This document shows positions 8,405 through 16,921 of a stretch of DNA of 64,000 bases, piece by piece. A program made the translations under genes and the position numbers. Source of the stretch: Actinopolyspora saharensis (GTDB taxonomy: Bacteria > Actinomycetota > Actinomycetes > Mycobacteriales > Pseudonocardiaceae); contig NZ_FNKO01000001.1 in the NCBI RefSeq assembly GCF_900100925.1, positions 992,001 through 1,056,000 of the forward strand, written 5' to 3'. The notes beneath the pieces were generated by a model. The model was not told where the DNA came from. It worked only from the letters and a program-made list of their open reading frames with translations, and ran no database searches. Each line of letters opens with the position of its first letter. Position 1 is the stretch's first letter.

Positions 8405-9883
8405 TCAGCCCGGCGCACCGAGCGGAAGCGGGGTGCGGTCGCGGCGTACCGCGAAGTAGAGCAGGGCGCTGCCGAGCACCAGTGCGGCGTCGAGGTACAC
8501 CGCCGGTGCCCAGGATCCGGTTGCGTCGCGTACGGTACCGCTGATCACCGGGCTGGCGAGCGCGCCGATCTCGCCGATCATGTTCCACATGCCGAATGCC
8601 GTGGCGTGCTGGTGCTCCGGCACGAGGTCGGCGGTGAGTGCCTGCGACATCGGCTGCACGGCGTTGAGGAACAGGCCGGTGCCGAACAACAGCACACCGA
8701 GCAGCGCGAGGGACGGCTGGGCGGTGTGCTGCAGGTAGAGCCCGAAGGCGAGGACGAACAGGCCCTGGGCCAGCGTCGCGGCGATGAGGACGTCGCGTCG
8801 GCCCCAGCCCCGTCGCCGGGCCACATCGGATAGCCAGCCCCCCACGGGAAAGCCGATCATGCCCGCACCCGCGTTGAACGCCGCGGTCAGCCCGGCCTGG
8901 ACGAGCGAGGTGTCGGCCGCGGAGGAGACGATCTCGACCGACCAGTAGCCGAACAGCCAGATGCTCCACATGATCGCGATGGCCGCGAGGTAGATCGGGG
9001 CGGTGCCGCGCCACTGCATCGCTGCCCTGGGCGGGGCGGGTTCGCTCTGCTGGACGTGGCCGCGACGTCGGGCCTGGGTGACGCCGACGATCGCCAGCGC
9101 GAGCACCACCTCGGCCAGCGCGGACACCCAGTTCGGCAGTCCGAGCGCGTCGGTGAGCCAGAACAGCAGCATGATCAACGCGCCGAACACCGCGGACATG
9201 CCGAGCAGACGTCCCAGCGGTTCGCGCACCTGCTTGCGCCCGAACAGCTTGCGCAGGTAGAAGCTCAGCAGGGCGCCGAACAGCAGTGTGATCACGCCGA
9301 AGAACAGGAACGGGAAGCGCCAGCCTCCGCGGCCGAGCAGTGCCGTGCCGATGTTGAGCAACCACGGGGTGGCCACGGAGGCCACGGTGAGCCCGAACGC
9401 CAGTCCGGTGATCGCGACCCCGAGACCGATACTGCGCTTGTGGGAGGGTGTCTGCGCGATGATCAGTGCCCGGTCGTTGGAGTAGAAGGCGCCCTCGCCG
9501 AGTCCGGTCAGCACGCGCAGCGCGACGAAGGCGAACAGGCCGCTGAGCACTCCGTTGAGGGTGGTGGCGATGCCGGCCCAGACGAAGCAGATGGTCAGCA
9601 TCGCTGAGTTTCCGTAGCGATCGCCGAGTCTGCCGCTGGGTAACTGGGTGAGCATGTATCCGGCGAAGAACAGGCTGCCGATCAGCCCTCCGAGAGCGTG
9701 CGGCTCGTTCGCCGATTGCATGAAGGCGACATCGTTGTCGATCATCCACGTGACCACGGGGCCGGTGATCGAGCGGTCGGCGTAGGCGAGTAGCCAACCG
9801 ATGAACAACGCCGCCCACAAGGTGCGGTACCCGTGGAGTCCACCGGCGACAGTGGGGGTTCGGGTCTGCTCGGCACTCGTCAT
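8405..9883 (-). CDS. MFS transporter, probable organic acid uptake
   Basis: This 492-residue major facilitator protein has about twelve membrane segments. The helix 2-3 loop reads GYMLTQLPSGRLGDRYG, matching the GxLaDrxGrr signature. It resembles anion:cation symporter-type carriers for carboxylates. It is divergent from the pyridine-degradation operon across a 176-bp AT-rich control region, so uptake of nicotinate, hydroxynicotinate or another pyridine carboxylate is the most economical guess. Family membership is solid; the substrate is inference. Confidence 0.8.
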   Translation of the reverse strand: MTSAEQTRTPTVAGGLHGYRTLWAALFIGWLLAYADRSITGPVVTWMIDNDVAFMQSANEPHALGGLIGSLFFAGYMLTQLPSGRLGDRYGNSAMLTICFVWAGIATTLNGVLSGLFAFVALRVLTGLGEGAFYSNDRALIIAQTPSHKRSIGLGVAITGLAFGLTVASVATPWLLNIGTALLGRGGWRFPFLFFGVITLLFGALLSFYLRKLFGRKQVREPLGRLLGMSAVFGALIMLLFWLTDALGLPNWVSALAEVVLALAIVGVTQARRRGHVQQSEPAPPRAAMQWRGTAPIYLAAIAIMWSIWLFGYWSVEIVSSAADTSLVQAGLTAAFNAGAGMIGFPVGGWLSDVARRRGWGRRDVLIAATLAQGLFVLAFGLYLQHTAQPSLALLGVLLFGTGLFLNAVQPMSQALTADLVPEHQHATAFGMWNMIGEIGALASPVISGTVRDATGSWAPAVYLDAALVLGSALLYFAVRRDRTPLPLGAPG

Positions 9884-9902
9884 AGCGGTACCTCACTTAG
9901 CG

Positions 9903-9962
9903 AGTTATCCGGAAGATTTAATTACAAGCACCGTGGTGTGCTGGCTGTCAATATGGATAACT
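9903..9962. promoter_or_regulatory. Spaced inverted repeat, candidate operator of the pyridine operon
   Basis: AGTTATCC at 9903-9910 and its exact reverse complement GGATAACT at 9955-9962 face each other with centres 52 bp apart, about five helical turns. They sit in the AT-rich divergent region between the MFS carrier and the maleamate amidohydrolase gene. This geometry would suit two dimers or a looping repressor. The best candidate ligand is the GntR-family protein encoded at 14570. Confidence 0.5.
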
Positions 9963-9990
9963 GGCTGAGAATAACCTCGCGTTAGAAACG

Positions 9991-10018
9991 TTGACAGCTT
10001 TATTTCATTAAATTTAGT
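9991..10018 (+). promoter_or_regulatory. Predicted promoter of the pyridine-degradation operon
   Basis: TTGACA at 9991-9996 is a perfect -35 hexamer. After a 16-bp spacer, TTTAGT at 10013-10018 serves as a plausible -10. A GAGGAGGG ribosome-binding site follows before the GTG start at 10060. The region is markedly AT-rich compared with its surroundings. Confidence 0.6.
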
Positions 10019-10059
10019 CTGCTCGCGGAACAACGGGAACAGCGACGAGGAGGGCGTCC

Positions 10060-10698
10060 GTGGGCGCAGACACCGAGCACACCGACGCCGCGGAGCGTTA
10101 TCGGCGAGCGGGGATCGGGGAGCCCGTGCTCCGCGGAACCCGACCTGCGGTGCTGGTCGTGGACTTCACTTCCGGATTCACCGACCCGGCGAGCCGGATC
10201 GGCGCGGACCTGGACGACGAACTCGCCGCCACGGCCCGGCTGCTGGAGGCCGCTCGTGCGACGGGGGCACCGATCCTGTTCACCACGATCGTCTTCGAGA
10301 GGGGAGAAACCACCGCGTGGCTGCGCAAAGCACCGGGCTTCGGGGACCTGCGGCGGGGGACGCCGCTGGTCGAACTGGACTCCCGCCTCGGCAGGAGCCC
10401 GGACGAACCGTTGCTGGAGAAGCGCGCGGCGAGCGCTTTCTTCGGCACCGACCTCGTCGCACGACTGGTGAACTCGCAGGTGGACACCCTGCTGGTCTGC
10501 GGAACGACCACCAGCGGCTGCGTCCGGGCGAGCGTGGTGGACGCGGTGCAGTACGGCTACCCGACCCTGGTGATCTCCGACTGCGTGGGGGACCGCGCCG
10601 CGGAACCGCACCGGGCCAGCCTCTTCGACATCCAGGCCAAGTACGGCGACGTCGTCGAGCTCGACGACGCGCTCACCTACCTCCACGGAGCAGCATGA
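10060..10698 (+). CDS. nicF: Maleamate amidohydrolase (isochorismatase-like, NicF-type)
   Basis: The 212-residue product is a cysteine hydrolase of the isochorismatase superfamily, closest in pattern to N-carbamoylsarcosine amidase and NicF maleamate amidase. The triad is visible: Asp in VLVVDFTSGF, Lys in WLRKAPGF, and Cys in VCGTTTSGCVRASVVDA. NicF hydrolyses maleamate to maleate and ammonia. The GTG start has a strong AGGAGGG site. The four following genes complete the route from 2,5-dihydroxypyridine to fumarate, which makes this assignment much firmer than sequence alone would. The stop overlaps the next ATG. Confidence 0.85.
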   Translation: MGADTEHTDAAERYRRAGIGEPVLRGTRPAVLVVDFTSGFTDPASRIGADLDDELAATARLLEAARATGAPILFTTIVFERGETTAWLRKAPGFGDLRRGTPLVELDSRLGRSPDEPLLEKRAASAFFGTDLVARLVNSQVDTLLVCGTTTSGCVRASVVDAVQYGYPTLVISDCVGDRAAEPHRASLFDIQAKYGDVVELDDALTYLHGAA

Positions 10699-11441
10699 CA
10701 ACGCAGCGGATCGGGCTCATCGTGCCGAGCTCGAACGTCACCATGGAAACGGAGATCCCGGCGCTGCTGGGACACGAGGACCGCACGTACCACTCCAGCC
10801 GCGCGGTACTGCACAACGTCGACGCGGAGTCGTTGCACGCGATGGTCGGTGAGGGCGACCGGTGCGCCGGTGAACTCGCCGACGCGGGAACGGACGTCAT
10901 CGGGTACGCGTGCCTCATCGCGCTGATGGCCGAAGGAGCCGGTGCGCACGAGCGCGTCGAGCGAGAACTCGGCGCCGTCACCACCCGGCGCGGGGCGCCG
11001 TGCCCGGTCGTCAGCAGCGCGGGCGCTCTCGTGCGCACCCTGCTCGACCTGAATCTGCGCCGAGTGACCGTGGTCGCGCCGTACGTGCCCGCGCTGACCG
11101 GGATGGTGCTGGAGTACCTGAGCGGCTACGGGATCACGGTGGTCGACTCGCTCAGTCTCGGCGTCGCGGACAACCGGGAGGTCGGCCGGCTCGACCCCGC
11201 GGGACTGCCCGAACTGGCCGAAAGGCTCGACAGGACACGGGTGGACGGGGTCGTGCTGTCCGCCTGCGTGCAGATGCCGTCCCTGTCCGCGGTGGAACCG
11301 GTCCAGCGAGCGCTCGGCCTGCCCGTGGTCACCGCGGCGACCGCGACGGCGCGGGAACTGCTCAGCGCCACCGGAACCACCACGCGGATCCCGGGCGGGG
11401 GCGCGGCACTCGACGAGGAGGTGCGTCGTGTCGAAGGCTGA
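10695..11441 (+). CDS. nicE: Maleate cis-trans isomerase (NicE-type)
   Basis: This 248-residue member of the Asp/Glu racemase superfamily begins TQRIGLIVPSSNVTMETE, which is characteristic of maleate isomerases. The two catalytic cysteines are visible in DVIGYACLIALM and VVLSACVQMPS. The enzyme converts maleate to fumarate, the last step of the maleamate pathway, feeding the TCA cycle. The ATG at 10695 overlaps the amidohydrolase stop, showing tight translational coupling. Its own stop overlaps the monooxygenase start by 14 bp. Confidence 0.88.
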   Translation: MTTQRIGLIVPSSNVTMETEIPALLGHEDRTYHSSRAVLHNVDAESLHAMVGEGDRCAGELADAGTDVIGYACLIALMAEGAGAHERVERELGAVTTRRGAPCPVVSSAGALVRTLLDLNLRRVTVVAPYVPALTGMVLEYLSGYGITVVDSLSLGVADNREVGRLDPAGLPELAERLDRTRVDGVVLSACVQMPSLSAVEPVQRALGLPVVTAATATARELLSATGTTTRIPGGGAALDEEVRRVEG

Positions 11442-12636
11442 CACCACGGTGGTGGTCCTCGGTGCGGGGCCGGCCGGGTTGACGGTGGCGAACCTGCTGC
11501 ACGCGCGAGGCGTCGACACGGTCGTGCTCGACCGCTGCACCCGCGAGCAGCTCGTGGGCCGCTCGCGGGCCGGGCTGCTCGAGCACCGCACGGTCGAGCT
11601 GCTCGACAGGAACGGTCTGGCCTCCCGCCTGCACGCGGAGGGCACCGTGCACCGCGGGTGCGAGTTCCGTTCCGCGGGGACGAGCTTCTTCACCGACTAC
11701 TCGGCGCACTACGGCGGGACACCGCACTGGGTGTACCCGCAGCAGGAGATCGTCACCGACCTGCTCGACGCCTACGAGGCCGCGGGCGGGACCGTGCACT
11801 ACGCCACCGCGGTGGAGTCGGTGCGCGCCGAGTCCGGTCAGGTCGTGGTCGAGTGCGCGGACGGGGCGGTGTGGCGGGCGGACTACGCCGCAGGCGCCGA
11901 CGGGCAGCACGGCGCCAGCAAGCACGGCGTTCCCGTCGAGGCGGTCACCGAGTACACCATGCAGCACGAGTTCCGCTGGTTGACCCTGCTCGCCCACGCC
12001 GCGCCCTCCGCGGAGCACACGGTCTACGCCCAGCACGAGAACGGCTTCGCCGGTCACTTGCTGCGTTCGGACACCGTGACCCGTTTCCACCTGCAGATCC
12101 CGTTCGGCGACACGATCGAGGACTGGCCGGACGAGCGCATCTGGACGGAACTGCGCACCAGACTGGCCAAACCGGGCTGGACCCTGAACGAGGGGGAGAT
12201 CTTCAGCAAGAACGTCCTGGAGATGGAAAGCCGGGTCACCGAGCCGATGCGCCACGGCAGGCTCTTCCTGCTCGGGGACGCCGCGCACGTGATCACCCCC
12301 TCCGGGGGCAAGGGGATGAATCTCGCCATCGCGGACGCGGCCGAGTTCGCCGAGACCGTCGTGCGGCACCTGCGTTCCGGCAGCGAGGCCGACCTCGACC
12401 GGTACTCGCAGCTGCGGGTCCCGGACGTGTGGAAGGCCCAGGAGTTCAGCCACGCGCTGCTGCACATGATGCACACCTACTACCCGTCCGACTCGCCGGA
12501 CGCGGCCTTCCGGCAGAAGCTGCAGCAGTCCCGCCTGTGGCAGCTGCGGAACTCGCCCGCCTACGCGCGGAACTTCGCCGAGAACTACATCGGACCGCCC
12601 CTCGACGGGCTCCCCGGTGCGGAGGCACAACTATGA
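11428..12636 (+). CDS. PobA-like FAD-dependent aromatic monooxygenase, probable 6-hydroxynicotinate 3-monooxygenase role
   Basis: The 402-residue protein is a group A flavoprotein hydroxylase with the GxGxxG FAD motif (VVLGAGPAGLTVANLL), the DG motif (YAAGADGQHGASK) and LFLLGDAAHVITPSGGKG. Its overall pattern, including RAGLLEHRTVELL and AENYIGPP, follows 4-hydroxybenzoate 3-hydroxylase (PobA). By recalled alignment the substrate residues Ser212, Tyr222 and Tyr385 of PobA are Leu211, His221 and Leu373 here, while Arg213, Arg219 and Tyr200 are kept. With genes for 2,5-dihydroxypyridine cleavage around it, decarboxylative hydroxylation of 6-hydroxynicotinate (NicC role) or hydroxylation of 2-hydroxypyridine is more likely than 4-hydroxybenzoate. 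No protocatechuate genes are nearby. Confidence 0.75.
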   Translation: MSKADTTVVVLGAGPAGLTVANLLHARGVDTVVLDRCTREQLVGRSRAGLLEHRTVELLDRNGLASRLHAEGTVHRGCEFRSAGTSFFTDYSAHYGGTPHWVYPQQEIVTDLLDAYEAAGGTVHYATAVESVRAESGQVVVECADGAVWRADYAAGADGQHGASKHGVPVEAVTEYTMQHEFRWLTLLAHAAPSAEHTVYAQHENGFAGHLLRSDTVTRFHLQIPFGDTIEDWPDERIWTELRTRLAKPGWTLNEGEIFSKNVLEMESRVTEPMRHGRLFLLGDAAHVITPSGGKGMNLAIADAAEFAETVVRHLRSGSEADLDRYSQLRVPDVWKAQEFSHALLHMMHTYYPSDSPDAAFRQKLQQSRLWQLRNSPAYARNFAENYIGPPLDGLPGAEAQL

Positions 12637-13445
12637 CGGAAACCGTTGGCACGAGCGAACACGTGCACGCGAACGGGCTGCGGCACCACGTCCTGTCCTA
12701 CGGGCAGGGCGCCGCACCGCTGCTGATCCTGCCCGGCATCACCAGCCCCGCGATCACGGCCGAGTTCATCGCGTGCCGGCTCGCCGAGCGCTACCGCGTC
12801 CACGTTCCGGATCTGCGCGGGCGCGGCAGCACCGACACACCACCGGCCGGCCACTACACCCTGGAGCACTACGCCGACGACGTCGCCGGGCTGGTGGAGG
12901 CCCTGGAACTGCGAGACCCGGTCCTGCTCGGACACTCGCTCGGCGCCAGGATCGCCGCCGCGTACCGGATCCGGCACGGCGCCGGGCGAAGCCCGCTGGT
13001 GCTGGTCGACCCGCCGCTGTCCGGTCCCGGCCGGGATCCCTACCCGACCAGCCGTGCGGCGTTCCTCGCTCAGCTCGACGAGGCGGCCCGCGGCACCACG
13101 GCGGACGAGGTCGGCAAGTACTACCCGAAGTGGCCCCGGCGGGAACTGGAGCTGCGCGCGCGGGTGCTGTCCACCTGCGACCGCACCGCCGTGGTGGAAA
13201 CCCACGAGGGGTTCGAGCGGGAGGACTTCTTCGCGTACTGGCAACGGCTCGACGGGAGCGTCGCGTTGATCCGCGGGGCGGAGAGCCCCGTGGTGTCCGA
13301 GTCGGGGGCGCGCGAACTCGCCGAGAGCAACCCGGAGGTGCCGATCAGCACCGTTGCCGCGGCAGGGCACATGGTGCCGTGGGACAACTTCGACGGCTTC
13401 TGCGCGGCCGTCGACCACGCGCTCGCCGTCGTCGACGAGCGCTGA
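12633..13445 (+). CDS. nicD: N-formylmaleamate deformylase (NicD-type alpha/beta hydrolase)
   Basis: This 270-residue alpha/beta hydrolase has nucleophile Ser102 in LLGHSLGARIAA, a VLVDPPLS segment for the acid, and a terminal AAGHMVPWDN histidine. Nearly identical numbering is reported for Pseudomonas NicD (Ser101). NicD removes formate from N-formylmaleamate, the product of 2,5-dihydroxypyridine ring opening, to give maleamate. The ATG overlaps the monooxygenase stop, and the dioxygenase gene follows after 27 bp. Function is inferred from fold, motif and operon. Confidence 0.85.
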   Translation: MTETVGTSEHVHANGLRHHVLSYGQGAAPLLILPGITSPAITAEFIACRLAERYRVHVPDLRGRGSTDTPPAGHYTLEHYADDVAGLVEALELRDPVLLGHSLGARIAAAYRIRHGAGRSPLVLVDPPLSGPGRDPYPTSRAAFLAQLDEAARGTTADEVGKYYPKWPRRELELRARVLSTCDRTAVVETHEGFEREDFFAYWQRLDGSVALIRGAESPVVSESGARELAESNPEVPISTVAAAGHMVPWDNFDGFCAAVDHALAVVDER

Positions 13446-13472
13446 ACCGAACGATTCCGAAGGGGCGCAATC

Positions 13473-14501
13473 ATGGAATTCCTCACCGAACTGTGCCGTA
13501 AGCAGCTCGAACTCAGCGCCGTGCACGAAGAGGAGCGCGTGGTCGTTCTCTCCCAGGGCAACGAGCGGTTGGAGTACGCGGACGCGTTCCTGTCCGCGGC
13601 GCGCTCGCTCGGTGCGCACGCCTACCACCTCCGGCTGCCCGCTCCCGAAGGCAGCGGTGGCAACTGGTCGGTCGGCGAGTCCGGGCTCGCGGCCAATCCC
13701 GAGGCCGTCGAAGCGCTCAAGCGCGCGGACATGGTCGTGGACCTGGTCTTCCTGCTGTTCTCGGAGGAGCAGTTCGCGGTGCAGAACACTGGTACCCGGA
13801 TTCTGACCACCGTCGAGCCGGTCGAGCTGCTCGCCCGGCTGTTCCCCACCCGGGAGCTGCGGGAACGGGTCGAGGTCGGCCAGGAGCTGCTCACCAAGTC
13901 CTCCACCCTGCGGTTCACCAACGCGCTCGGCACCGACGTCGTCTACCAGCTCGGCCGGTATCCGGCGGTGACCGAGTACGGCTACACCGACGAGCCGGGA
14001 CGCTGGGACCACTGGCCGTCCGGTTTCGTGTTCACCGGCGGGACCGACGAGGGGGTGGACGGCAGGATCGTGCTCTCGCCCGGTGACGTGCTGCTGCCGT
14101 TCAACAGTTTCGTGCGTTCCCCGGTGGAGATCACCGTGGAGCAGGGCTTCATCACCGACATCCGCGGGGATCTGGACGCGAAGCTGCTGTCCTCCTATAT
14201 CGAGTCCTTCGAGGATCCCCGCGGCTACGGCATGTCGCACGTCGGTTGGGGGTTGAACCAGCACGCGCACTGGCACGGCCTGCTTCCGCCCACCTTCCCC
14301 GGAGGGATGGGGATGGAGCCCCGGGCGGTGTACGGCAACGTGATGTTCTCCATCGGACCGAACAACGAGCTCGGCGGCCCGAACGACACCCCGTGCCACT
14401 TCGACATCCCCATGCGGGACTGCGATCTCTACCTCGACGACGAGCCGGTCGTGCGCGGTGGCGACGTGGTGGTGCCGGAGATGCGGCCCGCGGGCCGGTA
14501 G
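13473..14501 (+). CDS. nicX: 2,5-dihydroxypyridine 5,6-dioxygenase (NicX-type)
   Basis: The 342-residue protein belongs to the NicX/leucyl aminopeptidase-like family of mononuclear Fe(II) dioxygenases, which open 2,5-dihydroxypyridine to N-formylmaleamate. The three iron ligands known in Pseudomonas NicX (His265, His318, Asp320) correspond to His256 (SHVGWG), His309 and Asp311 (CHFDIPMR). The constant offset of nine residues is strong support. It is the key enzyme that identifies this operon as a 2,5-dihydroxypyridine pathway. The upper enzymes that would make 6-hydroxynicotinate (NicAB-like) are not in the window. Confidence 0.88.
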   Translation: MEFLTELCRKQLELSAVHEEERVVVLSQGNERLEYADAFLSAARSLGAHAYHLRLPAPEGSGGNWSVGESGLAANPEAVEALKRADMVVDLVFLLFSEEQFAVQNTGTRILTTVEPVELLARLFPTRELRERVEVGQELLTKSSTLRFTNALGTDVVYQLGRYPAVTEYGYTDEPGRWDHWPSGFVFTGGTDEGVDGRIVLSPGDVLLPFNSFVRSPVEITVEQGFITDIRGDLDAKLLSSYIESFEDPRGYGMSHVGWGLNQHAHWHGLLPPTFPGGMGMEPRAVYGNVMFSIGPNNELGGPNDTPCHFDIPMRDCDLYLDDEPVVRGGDVVVPEMRPAGR

Positions 14502-14569
14502 CCGGGACGGTGGACCCCGGACCTGCGGTGGCAAACTGGGTCGGTGAGCACCGACAGGAGGAACCGCAG

Positions 14570-15226
14570 GTGAGCCGAGCCGAAATAGGGGCGGCCGAGA
14601 CCCGGACCGACATCGTCGCCGATCAGATCCGCCAGCGCATCGTGCTCGGCAACTATCCCCCCGGCACCCGGCTGCGGGTGGACACGCTCGTCAACGAGCT
14701 GGACGTCAGCCGGGTGCCGCTCCGGGAGGCCTTCCGCGAGCTGGTCGCCGAGGGGCTGGTGGAGATGTACCCGCATCGGGGGGCGGTGGTCAGTCCCCTG
14801 CACCAGCAGGAGCTCGAGGACTGCTTCCGGCTGCTGGAGACCCTGGAGGTCATGGCCGCGGAACGGGCGGTGCGGGACGATCACCTCGGTGTCGCCGAGG
14901 CCATGCGGACCGAACTCGACCGGCTCGACGCCCTCGATCCCGACGGGGACCGCGCCGAGAGGCTCCGGGCGCACCGCGCGTTCCACTTCGCCATGTTCGC
15001 CCGTCTCGGCGAGGGGACGATGCAGCGGCACGTGCGGATGCTCTGGCACACCTGCGAGCGCTACATCAACCTCGCCACCACCGGGCAGCGCAACGAGCAG
15101 GCCCGCAACGAGCACCACCAGCTGGTCGCCCACTGCGCGGCGGGCGACGCCTCCATGGTCGCGGCGATCGTGCGGGTGCACGTCCAGCACGCCAAGCTGG
15201 CCGCGATCAGCCAGCTGCCCTCCTGA
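14570..15226 (+). CDS. GntR-family (FCD) transcriptional regulator
   Basis: The 218-residue product has an N-terminal GntR winged helix (IVADQIRQRIVLGNYPPGTRL, then VSRVPLREAFRELVAEGLVE). A C-terminal FCD ligand domain follows, with the metal- or acid-binding histidine positions in HRAFHFAMF and EHHQLVAHC. The GTG at 14570 has AGGAGG upstream. Located 68 bp after nicX, it probably shares the transcript and regulates the pathway, perhaps through the AGTTATCC inverted repeat before 10060. The inducer is unknown; a pyridine carboxylate or maleate-like dicarboxylate would suit an FCD domain. Confidence 0.85.
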   Translation: MSRAEIGAAETRTDIVADQIRQRIVLGNYPPGTRLRVDTLVNELDVSRVPLREAFRELVAEGLVEMYPHRGAVVSPLHQQELEDCFRLLETLEVMAAERAVRDDHLGVAEAMRTELDRLDALDPDGDRAERLRAHRAFHFAMFARLGEGTMQRHVRMLWHTCERYINLATTGQRNEQARNEHHQLVAHCAAGDASMVAAIVRVHVQHAKLAAISQLPS

Positions 15227-15381
15227 TCCGCCTCCGTCCGCTCCGTCCGCGCGGTTGTGGCAGCGGGCCGTCCGCGCAGTTGTCGGGGCGCGGCGAACAG
15301 CGGGCCGGTCGGTGCTTCCCGGGTGGACGGGACGCTCGCCGGGGAGCGGAGCTCGGCGAGGTGGGCGGCGCGGGGGTCGTG

Positions 15382-16629
15382 CTAGCCGGTTCGCCCGTGG
15401 TTCCGGGAGAACTGCCGTGTTCCCGGTGCCGCGGTGACCAGCGCGGGAACCGCCCAGCACAGCAGCGCGCTGGTGCCGAGCACCCAGGTGGTTCCCAGGT
15501 GTTCGACCGCCGGACCGATCAGTGCCAGGCCGAGCGGGGCGAGCCCGTAGGAGACGAGGAAGTCCAGTGAGGACACCCGCCCCAGCAGCCGGGGGTCGAC
15601 CTCGCGCTGGGTGGCGGTGAACCAGGGGACGTTGAACAGTTCGATGCCGATCCCGGCCAGCGCGTAGCCCGCGAAGACCACCACGGACGGGACGGGAAGG
15701 AGCAGGGCCAGCGGGGCGAACCCGTAGCAGGCCAGCGCGCCCAGGGCCGCCCACCCCTGCGAACTCGGACGCCAACGAGCGATGATCACGGCTCCGAGGA
15801 GGGCCCCCGCAGTGTAGCAGGTCAGTGCTCCGGCGAGCACGAATTCGGTTCCGTAGCGGTCCCGGCTGATCATGGGCAGAACGACGCTGGTCGTCGAGTA
15901 GCCGAAGGTGATCACGGTGCTCAGCGCGGCCAACCCGGCCGGGAACCACGGGTGGCGGCGAGCTTCGCGCAGCCCCTCGACGAATCCGCCGAGGACACCG
16001 GGGGTGTGCTCCCCCGCGCGGTCGGAGAGCGCGCCCCTGGGGGGAGCGAACGCGGAGACTAGCCAGAGCGCGGCGGTGATCAGCAGCAGCCACCGAACAC
16101 TGAGCACCGTGGCCAGCAGCGCGGTGCTGCCGGGAGCCACCAGCGTGGTCACGCGCACGGAGAGCGTGCGCGCGGCGTTGGCCTGCTGACGTCGGGCCTC
16201 GTCGACCACTTCGACGGTCAACGCCTGGTAGGCCGGGCGCGTGGTGCCCTGGCCGATTCCGACCACGGCGGCGGCGCAGGCGGTCAGGAGCGTGGACTCG
16301 CCCATGCCCACCGCGATCACCGGTGTCGCCGCCGCGGCCAGTGCGCCGGAGACGAGGACGACGCCGCGCGCGGAGTACCGGTCGGTCCACACGCCACCCA
16401 GTGGAACGGCGACCAGGAATCCCGCGGTGCGCGCGGCGAGCAGCAGTCCGATCTCGGCGGGGGTCAGCGTCGTGCGCAGCACCGCGAGTCCGAGGACGAA
16501 GGGGAGTGCCCACGTGGCCATCCCGGAGGCCGTGGAACCGGCCCAGAGGCGCAGGAAACCACTGTCGAGCAGCACCGACTTCCGTGGTGGGGGAGAGGGG
16601 GACGTGCTCGGTTCCGCGGTCGCGGTCAT
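15382..16629 (-). CDS. MFS exporter, probable metallophore efflux
   Basis: This 415-residue MFS protein has about twelve membrane segments and the EntS-like layout of siderophore and drug exporters (VGIGQGTTRPAYQALTVEVV, VPLGGVWTDRYSARG). It diverges from a FecCD-type importer across a 292-bp region with two Zur/Fur-family boxes, one of them about 68 bp upstream of its start. A paired exporter and ABC importer under metal control is the usual arrangement for a secreted metallophore. The cargo is not known, and a simple metal or drug efflux role cannot be excluded. Confidence 0.78.
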   Translation of the reverse strand: MTATAEPSTSPSPPPRKSVLLDSGFLRLWAGSTASGMATWALPFVLGLAVLRTTLTPAEIGLLLAARTAGFLVAVPLGGVWTDRYSARGVVLVSGALAAAATPVIAVGMGESTLLTACAAAVVGIGQGTTRPAYQALTVEVVDEARRQQANAARTLSVRVTTLVAPGSTALLATVLSVRWLLLITAALWLVSAFAPPRGALSDRAGEHTPGVLGGFVEGLREARRHPWFPAGLAALSTVITFGYSTTSVVLPMISRDRYGTEFVLAGALTCYTAGALLGAVIIARWRPSSQGWAALGALACYGFAPLALLLPVPSVVVFAGYALAGIGIELFNVPWFTATQREVDPRLLGRVSSLDFLVSYGLAPLGLALIGPAVEHLGTTWVLGTSALLCWAVPALVTAAPGTRQFSRNHGRTG

Positions 16630-16696
16630 GGTGACTCCGATCGTGCCGTGCGGTGCCTGTTCGTTCCGGAGCGCCCCGGAAGACGCTTGAAGATCA

Positions 16697-16711
16697 TGAT
16701 AATCATTTTCA
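16697..16711. promoter_or_regulatory. Zur/Fur-family operator 1 (exporter side)
   Basis: TGATAATCATTTTCA differs at one position from the palindrome TGAAAATCATTTTCA, the reverse complement of the TGAAAATGATTTTCA box recalled for actinobacterial Zur. It lies close to the start of the MFS exporter gene. The sequence fits Zur better than the IdeR/DtxR box of actinobacteria. Confidence 0.7.
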
Positions 16712-16821
16712 AAACATGATTCCCGTCGGGTGTGGAGTTCCGGTGGTTCGCCCGGGCGAGGCGATCGGCGGGGGGTGTGCGCGGTGAGGTGTGATCACGG
16801 TCTCGTGTTGGACAGTCTAGA

Positions 16822-16836
16822 CGAAAATGATTTTCA
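16822..16836. promoter_or_regulatory. Zur/Fur-family operator 2 (importer side)
   Basis: CGAAAATGATTTTCA differs only in the first base from TGAAAATGATTTTCA, the recalled actinobacterial Zur box. It sits 86 bp before the importer permease GTG at 16922, with TTATTAG following. Two sites in one divergent region suggest coordinated repression of exporter and importer under zinc (or another metal) sufficiency. Confidence 0.75.
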
Positions 16837-16921
16837 TTATTAGTGTCGAGGTGTAACGCAGTGCGTTCGGGTGAGCCCTACTGGTCACTCGGACAAGTGA
16901 TGCTTTCGAGGAGGACGGTGC

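Noticed and set aside
16697..16836. IdeR/DtxR iron boxes at the metal locus
   Set aside because: The sites lack the TTAGGTTAGGCTAACCTAA pattern and match the Zur-type palindrome much better.
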